DNA of 64,000 nt. Source: Salinigranum marinum (GTDB taxonomy: Archaea; Halobacteriota; Halobacteria; Halobacteriales; Haloferacaceae). The position numbers and the translations under genes were made by a program. The notes under the pieces were generated by a model. The model saw only the letters and a list, made by a program, of their open reading frames with translations. It did no database searches and was not told the DNA's origin. Each line of letters starts with the position of its first letter. The stretch's first letter is position 1. The stretch is taken from NCBI RefSeq assembly GCF_024228675.1, contig NZ_CP100461.1, positions 2,539,398-2,603,397 on the forward strand. Reading direction: 5' to 3'. This document shows positions 43,612-52,247 of the stretch, one piece after another.

Positions 43612-43684
43612 TGGGCCCTATGGGGTTCGAACCCATGACCACCCGGTTATGAGCCGAGCGCTCTAACCACTGAGCTAAGGGCCC
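43612..43684 (-). tRNA. tRNA-Met (CAT)
   Basis: 73 nt on the minus strand: acceptor GGGCCCT pairs with AGGGCCC, D-arm AGCTCAGTGGTTAGAGC, anticodon loop CTCATAA (anticodon CAT) and T-arm GTTCGAACC. Elongator methionine is likely; tRNA-Ile2 with a modified C34 cannot be excluded. The CCA end is not encoded, in line with the CCA-adding enzyme gene nearby. Confidence 0.9.
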
Positions 43685-43814
43685 GTACCACGGGGAAGCA
43701 GGCCGCTCGTCTTAGAACTAGCGACTCGTCGGTCGACGGCCGTGGACGGCGACCGTGTGATCGCCACACGGACGAACGAGAGTCGTCGCGACTCGGCGGC
43801 GGGAAAGAGAACAG

Positions 43815-43887
43815 CGCCATCGCCAGGACTCGAACCTGGGACCACCTCGTTAACAGCGAGGCGCTCTACCAGCTGAGCTACGATGGC
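43815..43887 (-). tRNA. tRNA-Asn (GTT)
   Basis: 73 nt on the minus strand: acceptor GCCATCG/CGATGGC, D-arm TAGCTCAGCTGGTAGAGC, anticodon loop CTGTTAA (anticodon GTT) and T-arm GGTTCGAGTCC. CCA is not encoded. Confidence 0.93.
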
Positions 43888-44020
43888 CTGCGTGGGTGAA
43901 ACGCACTCTCACGTACCCGAGGTGATTTGATAGGGCTTTCGTTTTCGCCCGCCTGCGGCACGACGGCACACACTCGTGTGGATCGACACGCTTTCGCGCT
44001 CCGGTGGACAAACGACGACG

Positions 44021-45394
44021 ATGAGCGAACTCGAGGCCGTCGTCGCCGCCGTGGACGAGGAGGTCAGGCCCGACGCGGCCGAGCGGGCGCGCCTGGAGCG
44101 GGCGGTCGAAGCGCTGCGCGAGCGTGTCGAACGCGCCCTCGCGGCGGGTGACGTCCCCGGCGAGATCGCGGAACAGGTCGACACCATCCAAGTCGGTTCG
44201 ACTGCCCGGGGAACGTGGCTCTCGGGCGACCGCGACATCGACCTGTTCGTCCGGTTCCCGGCCGACCTCGACCGCGCGGAACTCGAACGGTACGGGCTCG
44301 CGATCGGGCGAGCGGTGCTCCCGGACGGTCACGAGGAGTACGCCGAACACCCGTACGTCACCGGCGCGTTCGACGGCTTCGACGTCGACCTCGTCCCGTG
44401 TTACGACGTCGACAGCGCCGCCGAGACGCGGTCGGCCGTCGACCGCACCCCGTTTCACAACGCCTACCTGACCGAGCGGATCGGCGACCGACTGGCCCGC
44501 GACGTGCGGGTGTTCAAGCGCTTTCTCAAAGGGATCGGCGCGTACGGCTCGGACCTGCGAACGAGAGGGTTCTCGGGCTACCTCTCCGAACTGCTCGTTC
44601 TCGTGTACGACGGCGTCGTTCCCCTCCTGCGAGCGGCCGGTGGCTGGCACCCGCCGGTCGCCTTCGACCCCGAAGAACACGGCACTCGCGAGCACGACGA
44701 TCCGCTCGTCGTCGTCGACCCGACCGACCCCGCGCGGAACGTCGCCGCCGTCTGCTCGGCCGCGAACGTCGCCCGGCTGCAACACTACGCCCGGGAACTC
44801 GTCGACGACCCACGGACGGACCTCTTCGTTCCGTCGGACCCGGAGCCGCTCACCGAACGCGCGGTCCGTGACCACCTCGACCGCCGGGGGACGGCCGCCG
44901 TCGCGATCCGGTTCGACGCGCCCGGGATCGTCGACGACCAGCTCTATCCCCAGTTGGAGAAGTCCCGCACGGGGATCGCGGGCGATCTCGACCGCCGCGG
45001 CTTCGGCGTCCTCCGGAGCACGGTGTTCGCCGCCGACCACGCCGTCCTCCTCTTCGAGCTCGTGACGGGAGCGCTACCGGCGGTGGAGCGTCACGAGGGG
45101 CCGCCGGTCCACGTCCGCGCCCACGCCGAAGGCTTCTTGGACGCCTACGTCGACGACGGGGAGGCGTACGGTCCGTTCATCGCCGAGGATCGGTACGTGG
45201 TCGAGCGACCGCGGGAGTGGACCGACGCGCGCGCCCTGCTGGAGAGCGACGCGCTGTTCGACGTCGCGCTCGGCACGCGCGTGGAGTCGACGCTCCGCGA
45301 GGAGGGGTACGAGGTGCTCGTCGGTGACGAGATCGAGCGCCTGACCGGGGAGTTCGGCGCGGAGCTGGCCCGGTACTTTTCGCCGCGCCCCTAA
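44021..45394 (+). CDS. cca: Archaeal CCA-adding tRNA nucleotidyltransferase
   Basis: 457 residues from the ATG at 44021; an upstream in-frame ATG at 43976 adds a non-conserved stretch. The class I nucleotidyltransferase core has VDTIQVGSTARGTWLSGDRDIDLFVRF, where GS and DxD (Asp in DRDIDLF) bind NTP and metal, and FDVDLVPCYDV supplies the third carboxylate. The tail domain RTRGFSGYLSELLVLVYDG and later beta regions match the archaeal enzyme. It adds and repairs the CCA ends that the tRNA genes here lack. It overlaps the convergent deacetylase gene by 4 bp. Confidence 0.92.
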   Translation: MSELEAVVAAVDEEVRPDAAERARLERAVEALRERVERALAAGDVPGEIAEQVDTIQVGSTARGTWLSGDRDIDLFVRFPADLDRAELERYGLAIGRAVLPDGHEEYAEHPYVTGAFDGFDVDLVPCYDVDSAAETRSAVDRTPFHNAYLTERIGDRLARDVRVFKRFLKGIGAYGSDLRTRGFSGYLSELLVLVYDGVVPLLRAAGGWHPPVAFDPEEHGTREHDDPLVVVDPTDPARNVAAVCSAANVARLQHYARELVDDPRTDLFVPSDPEPLTERAVRDHLDRRGTAAVAIRFDAPGIVDDQLYPQLEKSRTGIAGDLDRRGFGVLRSTVFAADHAVLLFELVTGALPAVERHEGPPVHVRAHAEGFLDAYVDDGEAYGPFIAEDRYVVERPREWTDARALLESDALFDVALGTRVESTLREEGYEVLVGDEIERLTGEFGAELARYFSPRP

Positions 45395-46398
45395 TCCAGG
45401 TCGAGCGCGTCGCGGACGTCGTCGACGAGGAGCTGCGTCTTCTCGTTCGGCCCCTCGTCGGGCTCGATCGGCTTGCGGCCGTCGAAGGTCTCGTGGACGG
45501 TGGCCACGCCGTCGGAGAGCGTGTCGAGGCCGTAGCCGCCTTCGAGGACGAACGCGAGGCCCGCGTCGGTCGCGTCGGCGATGTCGCGGACCCGGTCGGA
45601 GAGGACCGCGTACCCCTCGGTCGAGACGCGCATCCGCGAGATGGGGTCGTGGCGGTGGGCGTCGAAGCCGGCGCTGACGATGAGCACGTCGGGGTCGAAC
45701 CGTTCGAGGGCGGGCGCGAGCGTCTCGTCGACCGCGTAACAGTAGTCGCCGTCGCCCGCGCCGGCGGCGAGCGGGACGTTGAGGTTCGTTCCCTCCGCGT
45801 CGCCCGCGCCCGTCTCGGCGACCTGCCCGGAGCCCGGGTAGAGGCCGTCCTCGTGGAAGGAGGCGTAGAAGACGTCCGCGCGGTGGTAGAAGATGTCCTG
45901 GGTCCCGTTGCCGTGGTGGACGTCCCAGTCGAAGATCGCGACGCGGTCGGCCTCCTCGGCGTCGATGAGCGTCTGGGCGGCGACCGCGGCGTTGTTGACG
46001 AAACAAAAGCCCATCGCGTCGTCCGCCACGGCGTGGTGTCCCGGCGGACGACCGAGCGCGAACGGCGTCTCGCGGCCGTCGGCACCCGCGACCGCCTCAC
46101 GCGCGGCCCACTCGGCGAGGCCGGCGCTCGCGAGCGTCGCGTCCCACGTCGCCCCGCTGGCGACCGTGTCGGGATCCCAGTTGCCGCCGCCGGTCTCACA
46201 GAACTGCTTGATCTCGGTGACGTAAGTGGAGTCGTGGACCGCCTCGACGCGTTCCTGTGCGACCGGCTCGGCCTCGACGTACTCCACGCCGTGCCGTTTG
46301 GCGAGGGCGCGGCGGATCGCCCGCAGGCGGTCGGGCGTCTCGGGGTGGCGCGGACCCGTGTCGTGTTCGAGACAGGTCTCGCTGTAGCCGAACTGCAT
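45391..46398 (-). CDS. Histone deacetylase-family protein
   Basis: 335 residues. The zinc-dependent HDAC fold is complete: RPPGHHAVADDAMGFCFVNNAA (His121, His122), FDWDVHHGNGTQDIFY (Asp157, Asp159, His161), VSAGFDAHRHDP and the C-terminal EGGYGLDTL. These supply the zinc ligands and catalytic dyad, so an active lysine or acetyl-polyamine deacetylase is expected. The gene starts 2 bp after the histone gene stop, so the two form an operon, and it overlaps cca by 4 bp at its 3' end. Confidence 0.88.
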   Translation of the reverse strand: MQFGYSETCLEHDTGPRHPETPDRLRAIRRALAKRHGVEYVEAEPVAQERVEAVHDSTYVTEIKQFCETGGGNWDPDTVASGATWDATLASAGLAEWAAREAVAGADGRETPFALGRPPGHHAVADDAMGFCFVNNAAVAAQTLIDAEEADRVAIFDWDVHHGNGTQDIFYHRADVFYASFHEDGLYPGSGQVAETGAGDAEGTNLNVPLAAGAGDGDYCYAVDETLAPALERFDPDVLIVSAGFDAHRHDPISRMRVSTEGYAVLSDRVRDIADATDAGLAFVLEGGYGLDTLSDGVATVHETFDGRKPIEPDEGPNEKTQLLVDDVRDALDLD

Positions 46399-46400
46399 GG

Positions 46401-46832
46401 CTACGCGAAGAGGGCGAAGTAGGTCTCGATGTCCTCCGCCTGGATGGTCCGCCGGTCGGCGTGGCGCGCGAGGGTCGCCGCCGCGCTCGCGACGTTGTCG
46501 GCGTAGTCCTCCAGCACGTCGGCGAGAGCGATGCGCGCTTCCATCGATACCCGGTAGCGGTCGTCGATGCGGAGCCGGGCGATGCGGTCGACGGGCGCGA
46601 CGGGGAGTTCGAGCGCTCCCCGATTGACGACCTGCTCGACGTCGAAGTCGGCGGCCATCAACGTCTTCCGCCCGTCGGCGGTCGCACGGTTGGCCGCATC
46701 GACGGCCAGCGCCGACCCGTGGGCCTGGATGCGCCGAGCGAGTTCTTCGGCGGCGTCGGCGCTCACCCGGAGCTCATCCGCGTTGCGTCGGATGATGGAG
46801 TCGACTGGGGCGAACGGGAGCTCGACACTCAT
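46401..46832 (-). CDS. Doublet archaeal histone (two fused histone folds)
   Basis: 143 residues from the ATG at 46832. It contains two consecutive histone folds: MSVELPFAPVDSIIRRNADELRVSADAAEELARRIQ (about 1-68) and LELPVAPVDRIARLRIDDRYRVSMEARIALADVLEDYADNVA (about 73-143). Both carry the LP-APVDxIxR helix-1 start of archaeal histones. Haloarchaeal histones are known fused dimers that are acidic overall. No long lysine tail is present. It is followed immediately by a deacetylase gene. Confidence 0.92.
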   Translation of the reverse strand: MSVELPFAPVDSIIRRNADELRVSADAAEELARRIQAHGSALAVDAANRATADGRKTLMAADFDVEQVVNRGALELPVAPVDRIARLRIDDRYRVSMEARIALADVLEDYADNVASAAATLARHADRRTIQAEDIETYFALFA

Positions 46833-46900
46833 ACACAATTATCCGGTTTAGCCGCCGTATAATCCTTTCCGTCGGGAACCGAACGACGAGTCGACGCGCT

Positions 46901-48370
46901 TCAGAGGACCTCCTCGGCGTCGATGCGCCCGTCACGGACCCGGCCGCGGACGGTCACCTCCTCGCCGAGGCGGAGGCTGGCGTCGGTTTCGACGCTGTAC
47001 GTCTCCGTGCCGTTGTCGAGAACCACCGGGCTTCCGGCCTGGACGACCGTGCCGGTGAACTCGACTTCGTCCGCGTCCTCGCCGCCGGTGCCGTCGCTCG
47101 TTTCGCTCCCGGAAGTCGTCGACGAGGCGTCGGACGAGGACGAGGGAGACCCAGCAGACGACGAGTCGAACGAGGAGAGACTGCCCTGCCCGTCGGCGTC
47201 ACCCCGCGACGCCGACGCGGGTGCGGCCGTCGCGTCGGCCTCGTGTGTCGGTGCGTTCTCGGGGCGCTCGTCGAGGACGGAGACGGTCGAGCGCCAGTTG
47301 ACCGAACACTCGAGCGCGTCCTGCCACCCGTCTTTTACCTGCACGTCGGTGAATACGGCGTACTGGCCGAGGTCGATCTCCGTGTCGGCTTTGTCACCCC
47401 AGAGCGCGACGCGGATGTCGCCGGTGTCGTCTTTCACTCTCACGTTTCGGACCTGCCCCTGGGAGCCGTCGTCGCGGTCGAACGTCCGTTTCTCGTCGAG
47501 TTCGATGACGCCGCCGGCGACGTCGGCCGTCTGGCCGATCTCCAGCGCGGCGATGGCGTCCGTCTCGGGGACGTACTCGATCGATTCGTCGATTGGCTCG
47601 ACCGATCCGCGGTCACCGACGTGGAGTTCGAGGTCGCCGTCGCGCTCGCGGACGTAGCCGTCGACGATCTCGACCGATTCCCCCTCGGAGAACTCGTCGG
47701 CGAGGTCGGCTCGGTCGTCCCAGAGCGTGATCCGTACTCGCCCCGTCGGGTCGCCGAGGACGAGGTTCGCGACCCTGCCTTCGGAGCCGTCGTCGCGGTC
47801 GAACGTCCGGACCGAGTCGGTTGCGAGCACTCTGCCCCGGAGGTTCACGTCCGAGAGGCCGAGCGAGAGGTCCTCGACGCGGTAGGTGTCGAGCACCTGG
47901 ACGTCGACTTCGGCGTCGTCGGGCTCGACGCGGTCGACGTTGACTTCGACGCCGTTGTACCCCTCCTTGGGTCGACCGGCGATCCGGAGTACCTGGCCGA
48001 CTTCCAGCTCCTCGACCGCGGCTTCGGCCGCCTCGTCCCACAACGCGGCCCTGATCCGCCCCGTCTCGTCGGCGACTTCGACGTTGATCACCTTGCCGTC
48101 CTCGTCCTCGCCGTCTCGCTCGAACGTCCGTACCTCGCCGATGCTGACGACCTTGGCGACGAACTTCACCTCGTCCATTCCGGGTTCGATGTCCGCGATC
48201 CCCGACACCTCTCCGCCGGCGTCAGCCAGTTCGTGGGCGACGAGCATCGCCGCGGTCTCCTCGTCCGCGAGGCCGCCCATCTGTTCGACTTTCTCGTGGA
48301 CGGCGGCCTCGAACGCCTCGAAGTCGACGTCGGGCGCGACGTCTTCGTAGACATCCTCGATGACACCCAT
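46901..48370 (-). CDS. Single-stranded DNA-binding protein, RPA family (multiple OB folds)
   Basis: 489 residues. Three similar OB folds are visible (about 70-170, 170-270 and 280-370), each with the pattern RTFxRDDGSEGRVxNxxxxDxTGxIRxALWDDxA. A Ser/Thr/Asp-rich linker (about 385-440) leads to a short C-terminal OB-like region DEVEFTGTVVQAGSPVVLDNGTETYSV. The N-terminal helical region GVIEDVYEDVAPDVDFEAFEAAVHEKVEQMGG is typical of the haloarchaeal RpaC/Rpa2-like group. It should bind ssDNA in replication and repair. Its start lies well away from any partner gene. Confidence 0.85.
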   Translation of the reverse strand: MGVIEDVYEDVAPDVDFEAFEAAVHEKVEQMGGLADEETAAMLVAHELADAGGEVSGIADIEPGMDEVKFVAKVVSIGEVRTFERDGEDEDGKVINVEVADETGRIRAALWDEAAEAAVEELEVGQVLRIAGRPKEGYNGVEVNVDRVEPDDAEVDVQVLDTYRVEDLSLGLSDVNLRGRVLATDSVRTFDRDDGSEGRVANLVLGDPTGRVRITLWDDRADLADEFSEGESVEIVDGYVRERDGDLELHVGDRGSVEPIDESIEYVPETDAIAALEIGQTADVAGGVIELDEKRTFDRDDGSQGQVRNVRVKDDTGDIRVALWGDKADTEIDLGQYAVFTDVQVKDGWQDALECSVNWRSTVSVLDERPENAPTHEADATAAPASASRGDADGQGSLSSFDSSSAGSPSSSSDASSTTSGSETSDGTGGEDADEVEFTGTVVQAGSPVVLDNGTETYSVETDASLRLGEEVTVRGRVRDGRIDAEEVL

Positions 48371-48604
48371 AATCTGTTCACGACCAGGGTAGAGCCGCGC
48401 TTAAGGCTTGTCTTTGGCTCCGTAGAACGGCAACGATAGCCCTCACGCCTCTCGATTTCGACTGTTTCGGTCGTATCGACATCGCACGGAGTGGGGAGCG
48501 GCTTCGTACAAGAACGTACGCACGTCCGAGCGGCGACGGGCGGGCGGCGAGCCGTCCCGTCGTCCGCGGCGGACACGGTCGATGGCCGGCGGCCCCGCCA
48601 CGCA

Positions 48605-49174
48605 CTAGTCGTGCCGCCGGCGGGCCACCTCGCGCCGACCGTCGACGTCGTCGTGGACGACGCGCACGACGCCCGGGACCATCCCGTCCATCGCGACCCG
48701 GACCTCGTAGCCGAGGGGTAACAGTGCCTCGGTACACGCCTGGTCCGGGTCGCGCTCGACCACGCTGGCGACGACGACGGTGAGGAGGTCCCCCTCAGGT
48801 GTGTACGAGACGTCGTCGAGGACGGCGACGGCACAGCCGTTGCGGCCGTGGGCACACCCGGTGACGGTCACACCCGCGTCGTCGAACCGGACGGTGGCCG
48901 TCCCGGGGCTGTCGCACCGACCCGTGCTGACGAGCGAGGTTTCGGTGAACCGTGGGTGTGTCCCGCCGCCGCTCGGGCCCCCATCGCCATCGCCCGGCCC
49001 GTCTGGTTGGCTGTCTGTGCCACCACCGCTACCGTCGGTGTCGCTCCCGCCTCCGTCGCTTCCACCGGATCCACCGGTTCCGTCACCGGCGGTGGGCGGC
49101 CCGCCACCGAGACAGCCGGCGATCGCCGCCACGAAGGCGACTCCGAGGCCGGAGAGGAGCGTCCGTCTGTGCAT
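48605..49174 (-). CDS. Lipoprotein with Gly/Ser/Asp tether
   Basis: 189 residues from the ATG at 49174 (a GTG at 49180 would add two residues). Leader MHRRTLLSGLGVAFVAAIAGC has a twin-Arg-like start and an IAGC lipobox, followed by a long Gly/Ser/Asp spacer (about residues 25-75). The C-terminal domain carries three cysteines (TGRCDSPG, VTGCAHGRNGC) that may form disulfides or bind metal. Function unknown; likely attached to the outer face of the membrane. Confidence 0.65.
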   Translation of the reverse strand: MHRRTLLSGLGVAFVAAIAGCLGGGPPTAGDGTGGSGGSDGGGSDTDGSGGGTDSQPDGPGDGDGGPSGGGTHPRFTETSLVSTGRCDSPGTATVRFDDAGVTVTGCAHGRNGCAVAVLDDVSYTPEGDLLTVVVASVVERDPDQACTEALLPLGYEVRVAMDGMVPGVVRVVHDDVDGRREVARRRHD

Positions 49175-49311
49175 GTGCACTGAATAGCGACGGGATCACG
49201 TAGACGTTGGCTATGAACAAGTGGTCGTTTGTCTCACGCCGCATGGGACGCAGTGCCGTCGGCCGGGGGAACCGTAACCGTCTTAAGTCGGACGGGGCTG
49301 TCTATAGATGA

Positions 49312-49384
49312 GTCCTGGTAGGGTAGTGGACTATCCTCTTGGCTTGCGGAGCCAGGGACCGGAGTTCAAATCTCCGTCAGGACG
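49312..49384 (+). tRNA. tRNA-Arg (GCG)
   Basis: 73 nt on the plus strand: acceptor GTCCTGG/TCAGGAC (last pair G-U), anticodon loop TTGCGGA (anticodon GCG) and T-arm GGAGTTCAAATCTCC. CCA is not encoded. The 3' part of the gene recurs three times downstream. Confidence 0.9.
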
Positions 49385-49760
49385 CTCACATTTGTTCGCG
49401 ACCTGACGTGCTTCACGCTCGCGATACTCGCGTGAGACTCCGTCAGGACGTTTCTGCGAGGCACTACACGACGAGCGGAGGCGAGGAGTCTCTGCCTCGC
49501 GAAACTCTTACCACGGAGACGTGAGCAGGCGAGACGTACGAAGTGAGTCTCGGCGGGTTCAAATCTCCGTCAGGACGCTCACATTTGTCACCGGAAGCGG
49601 AGCTTCCAGTTTCCAGCGGGACCTTCGGTCCCGCGCTGTTCGCGACCTGACGTGCCTCACGCTCGCTTCGTCACCGGCGGCGTCGCCGCCGGGTGCAAGC
49701 GGAACCATCGGTTCCGCCCTGCTCGCGTGAGACTCCGTCAGGACGCTACGTTTTGCAGTC
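49385..49760 (+). repeat. Array of tRNA-Arg 3'-end copies
   Basis: The 32-bp stretch 49364-49395 (tRNA 3' end plus flank) recurs perfectly at 49557-49588. The shorter core gactccgtcaggacg recurs at 49436-49450 and 49732-49746. Between the copies, 49395-49422 is repeated at 49639-49666 with one mismatch. The whole looks like a tandem duplication of the integration-target end of the tRNA gene. No integrase or protein gene lies within it. Confidence 0.75.
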
Positions 49761-49872
49761 GCTACGTGAGGAACGATCGCTGTCGTCCGCACCGACCGTG
49801 TCGACTCTAGCGAGGAGACACGTCCGCGAACGGCGACTGTGCAGACGACTGCGGGAGGCGGGGACCGCCCAA

Positions 49873-50121
49873 TCACTCCTCGTCGTACGGGTCGTCGGGC
49901 GCGTCGGGGTCGTCCGGGACCCGGTGGCGAGACGGGCGCAGTCGAGCGGGGTTCCGCGCCGGCGACGGCTCACCCCGTTGTCGGGCGATCCACGTCTCGT
50001 GACAGTCCGGACAGTAGTTGCCTTTGTACGTGCTCGTGAAGAGGTAGCGGGTCCCGCAGTCGATACAGACGCAGTCGCCGACCGTCTGTCGGCGGCCGCG
50101 TCGGTTGTTGTGTGCTACCAC
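49873..50121 (-). CDS. Zinc-ribbon microprotein
   Basis: 82 residues from a GTG at 50121; a longer GTG start at 50145 is also possible. It contains CVCIDCGTRYLFTSTYKGNYCPDCHETWIARQ, a clean zinc ribbon (Cys-x2-Cys and Cys-x2-Cys about 16 residues apart), followed by a basic and then acidic Pro/Asp tail (PDDPDAPDDPYDEE). It is divergent from the DUF309 gene. Such small ribbon proteins in haloarchaea have mostly unknown roles. Confidence 0.6.
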   Translation of the reverse strand: MVAHNNRRGRRQTVGDCVCIDCGTRYLFTSTYKGNYCPDCHETWIARQRGEPSPARNPARLRPSRHRVPDDPDAPDDPYDEE

Positions 50122-50190
50122 AACACGAGGAAGCGACGCACACACATAAGTATATCCGCCGCAGGAACTCAGGAGATACTAGGTACCACG

Positions 50191-50811
50191 ATGTCGGATC
50201 TGCAGGCCGCGGTCGCCGCCGGCGTCGCCGTCTACAACGCGGGCGAACACCACGCGGCACACGACGCATGGGAGGACGAGTGGCTCGCGCTCGAGTCCGA
50301 CACTGACGACGAGCGCTTGCTGCACGGACTGATCCAGTTCACCGCCGCGGTGTACCACAGCCGGCGGCGGAACTGGAGCGGCGCGCGGAAGCTGTCGCGC
50401 TCGGCGACGGGATATCTCGACGGACTCGGGCCGGAACACCGCGGCGTCGGCCTCACGACCGTCCGCGAGTATCTCCGCCGCCTCGGCGCGGACCCCGAGC
50501 ACGCCGAGCGAGCGCGACCGCCGGCGCTCCGCTACCGCGGCCGCGACCTGGCTCCCTCCGCGCTCGATCTCGACGCCCTGGCCGTCGCCGCCGGGGTGAT
50601 CACCGAGGAGTACGGCTACGACGAGGCAGTCGTCGACCGCGCGGTCGGCTACGCCCGCGAGGAAGCGGGAACCGCCCGGTCGCGGTTCAGGGCGCTCGTG
50701 GTCGACTTCGTGGGCGAGACCGAACGGCGAGGACTGGTATACGACCGTCTCCGGGACCACGTGCGGCGGCGGCGGCGCGAGGAGACGGACGTCGACGGCC
50801 TGTTCGAGTGA
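50191..50811 (+). CDS. DUF309-family protein
   Basis: 206 residues from the ATG at 50191; upstream extension to 49693 runs through the tRNA repeat array and is rejected. The DUF309 core YNAGEHHAAHDAWEDEWLALESDTDDERLLHGLIQFTAAVYHSRRRNWSGARKLSRSATGYLDGL (about residues 12-75) is the EHHxAHExWE...LIQxAxAxxH pattern of the family, with conserved histidines and glutamates that could bind metal. Function unknown. The C-terminal half is specific to this protein group. Confidence 0.75.
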   Translation: MSDLQAAVAAGVAVYNAGEHHAAHDAWEDEWLALESDTDDERLLHGLIQFTAAVYHSRRRNWSGARKLSRSATGYLDGLGPEHRGVGLTTVREYLRRLGADPEHAERARPPALRYRGRDLAPSALDLDALAVAAGVITEEYGYDEAVVDRAVGYAREEAGTARSRFRALVVDFVGETERRGLVYDRLRDHVRRRRREETDVDGLFE

Positions 50812-50832
50812 TCCCGGCTTCGACCGCGACGG

Positions 50833-51627
50833 TCACTCGGGCGTCGGGTTCTTCGGCGTGCCGTCCTCGTGGTACTCCGCGGAGTTGTCCTGCGGATCGT
50901 ACCCCAGCACGTCCTTCGCGCGCCGGATCGAGTAGTACTTCCGGTCGTTGTCGGAGATGCCGTAGACGATCTCGAACGCGTAGTCGGCCTGGAGACAGCG
51001 GTCGAACAGGTGCGCGCAGTCGCGGTACGAGAGCCACATCGCCTGCCCGCGTTCGTAGTTGCGCGGCGGATGCCCCCGGGTGAGGTTGCCGATGCGGACG
51101 CAGACGACGCTCATCCCGGACTCGTCGTGGTAGTACCGACCCAGGGTCTCACCGGCGGCTTTCGAGACGCCGTAGAGGTTGCCCGGCCGGGGGAGTTCGC
51201 TCCCGTCGAGACGGAACTCGTCTTCGACCCGGTACATGTTGGGCGTCCGCTCTTCGGTCTCGTACGCGCCGACCGCGTGGTTCGAGGAGGCGAACGCGAA
51301 CCTCTCGACGCCGGCCCCGGCCGCCGCCTCCAGCATTGTCTGGGTGCCGTCGATGTTGTTCCGGAGGACGGAGTCCCAGGGCGCTTCCGGGCGGGGATCA
51401 CCGGCGAGGTGGACGACCGCGCCGACGCCGTCGACGGCGTTTCTGACGGCGTAGTCGTCGGTGACGTCGGCGATGTAGACGGCGGATTCCGGCACGTTTT
51501 CGGGGATCTTGTCGCTCGACAGGGGTTCGCGATCGAGGAGTCGCCAGTCGTAGCGGTCGCCGAGGTGGCCTAGGATGGCCTGCCCGACGCGGCCGCCCGC
51601 CCCCGTCAAGAGAACCGGCTTGTCCAT
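50833..51627 (-). CDS. azf: NAD+-dependent glucose-6-phosphate dehydrogenase (archaeal zwischenferment), extended SDR
   Basis: 264 residues from the ATG at 51627. It shows the extended SDR fold: cofactor motif LTGAGGRVGQAI, VVHLAGDPRPEAPWDSVLRNNIDGTQ, FASSNHAVGAYET and the active site YGVSKAAGE (YxxxK). The sequence is close, as I recall it, to Azf of Haloferax volcanii, which oxidises glucose-6-phosphate to phosphogluconolactone in the oxidative pentose phosphate pathway. A uronate dehydrogenase-like substrate is the main alternative. Its neighbour on the other strand is the pterin enzyme MptD. Confidence 0.85.
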   Translation of the reverse strand: MDKPVLLTGAGGRVGQAILGHLGDRYDWRLLDREPLSSDKIPENVPESAVYIADVTDDYAVRNAVDGVGAVVHLAGDPRPEAPWDSVLRNNIDGTQTMLEAAAGAGVERFAFASSNHAVGAYETEERTPNMYRVEDEFRLDGSELPRPGNLYGVSKAAGETLGRYYHDESGMSVVCVRIGNLTRGHPPRNYERGQAMWLSYRDCAHLFDRCLQADYAFEIVYGISDNDRKYYSIRRAKDVLGYDPQDNSAEYHEDGTPKNPTPE

Positions 51628-51808
51628 TCGAGTTGTGCTTGCGCGTGGGGGGTGTAAGTAAGATACGGTTCGAACGGGGTCTGGACCGCTGTCACGTCTC
51701 GCTCGCAGACGTGCGCGACCGGTCGGGCCCCGACGCGGCCGGCCGGCGGACCGTGGATCGCGACCGCGGACCTGTGGACTCTTGTACGACGGTCCCCTCC
51801 CCGTGTGC

Positions 51809-52147
51809 ATGCCCACCGACGCCGAGCAGGCCTGCTTCGAGGCCGGCATCAAGTTCGGATCGCTCTATCACCAGTTCGCCGGCACGCCGGTGTCGACCGC
51901 GAGCGCTCGGAGCCTCGAACGCGCGATGGAGGAGGCGATCGAGAACCAGCCGCACTGTGCGTCGGTCTCGGTCGACATCCTCGACGATCGCGTCGACGCC
52001 GCCATCGACCACGAGAACGGCTACACGGAGCTTACGGGGAGCCTGATGGAGGTGGAGATGCGGATCGAGTACCGGGAGCGAGTCGTCCGAACCCGGATGG
52101 AGATGGACGAGGGCTACCCGCTGATGAAGCTCGTCGCCGTCGAGTGA
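51809..52147 (+). CDS. mptD: Archaeal dihydroneopterin aldolase (MptD type)
   Basis: 112 residues from the ATG at 51809. The text ACFEAGIKFGSLYHQFAGTPVS matches the EAGIKxGxLYHQFxGTP signature of the archaeal MptD family, followed by the SLERAMEEAIENQPHCASVSVDIL and ELTGSLMEVEMRIEYRERVVRTRMEMDEGYPLMKL blocks. The enzyme cleaves 7,8-dihydroneopterin to 6-hydroxymethyl-dihydropterin and glycolaldehyde in (methano)pterin or folate synthesis. Length is normal. Confidence 0.85.
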   Translation: MPTDAEQACFEAGIKFGSLYHQFAGTPVSTASARSLERAMEEAIENQPHCASVSVDILDDRVDAAIDHENGYTELTGSLMEVEMRIEYRERVVRTRMEMDEGYPLMKLVAVE

Positions 52148-52247
52148 GCGGACCGACGCCGGAGACGGTCGAGCCAGGCGTCGACGGGTCGATCTTCACT
52201 TTCACTTCGCGGCAGGTGTTTAACTCGAACGGGGGCGAAAACGGGGT

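Noticed and set aside
49385-49760. Repeats after tRNA-Arg considered as CRISPR
   Set aside because: Repeat lengths and spacings are irregular and the repeated sequence is the tRNA 3' end; no cas genes are near.
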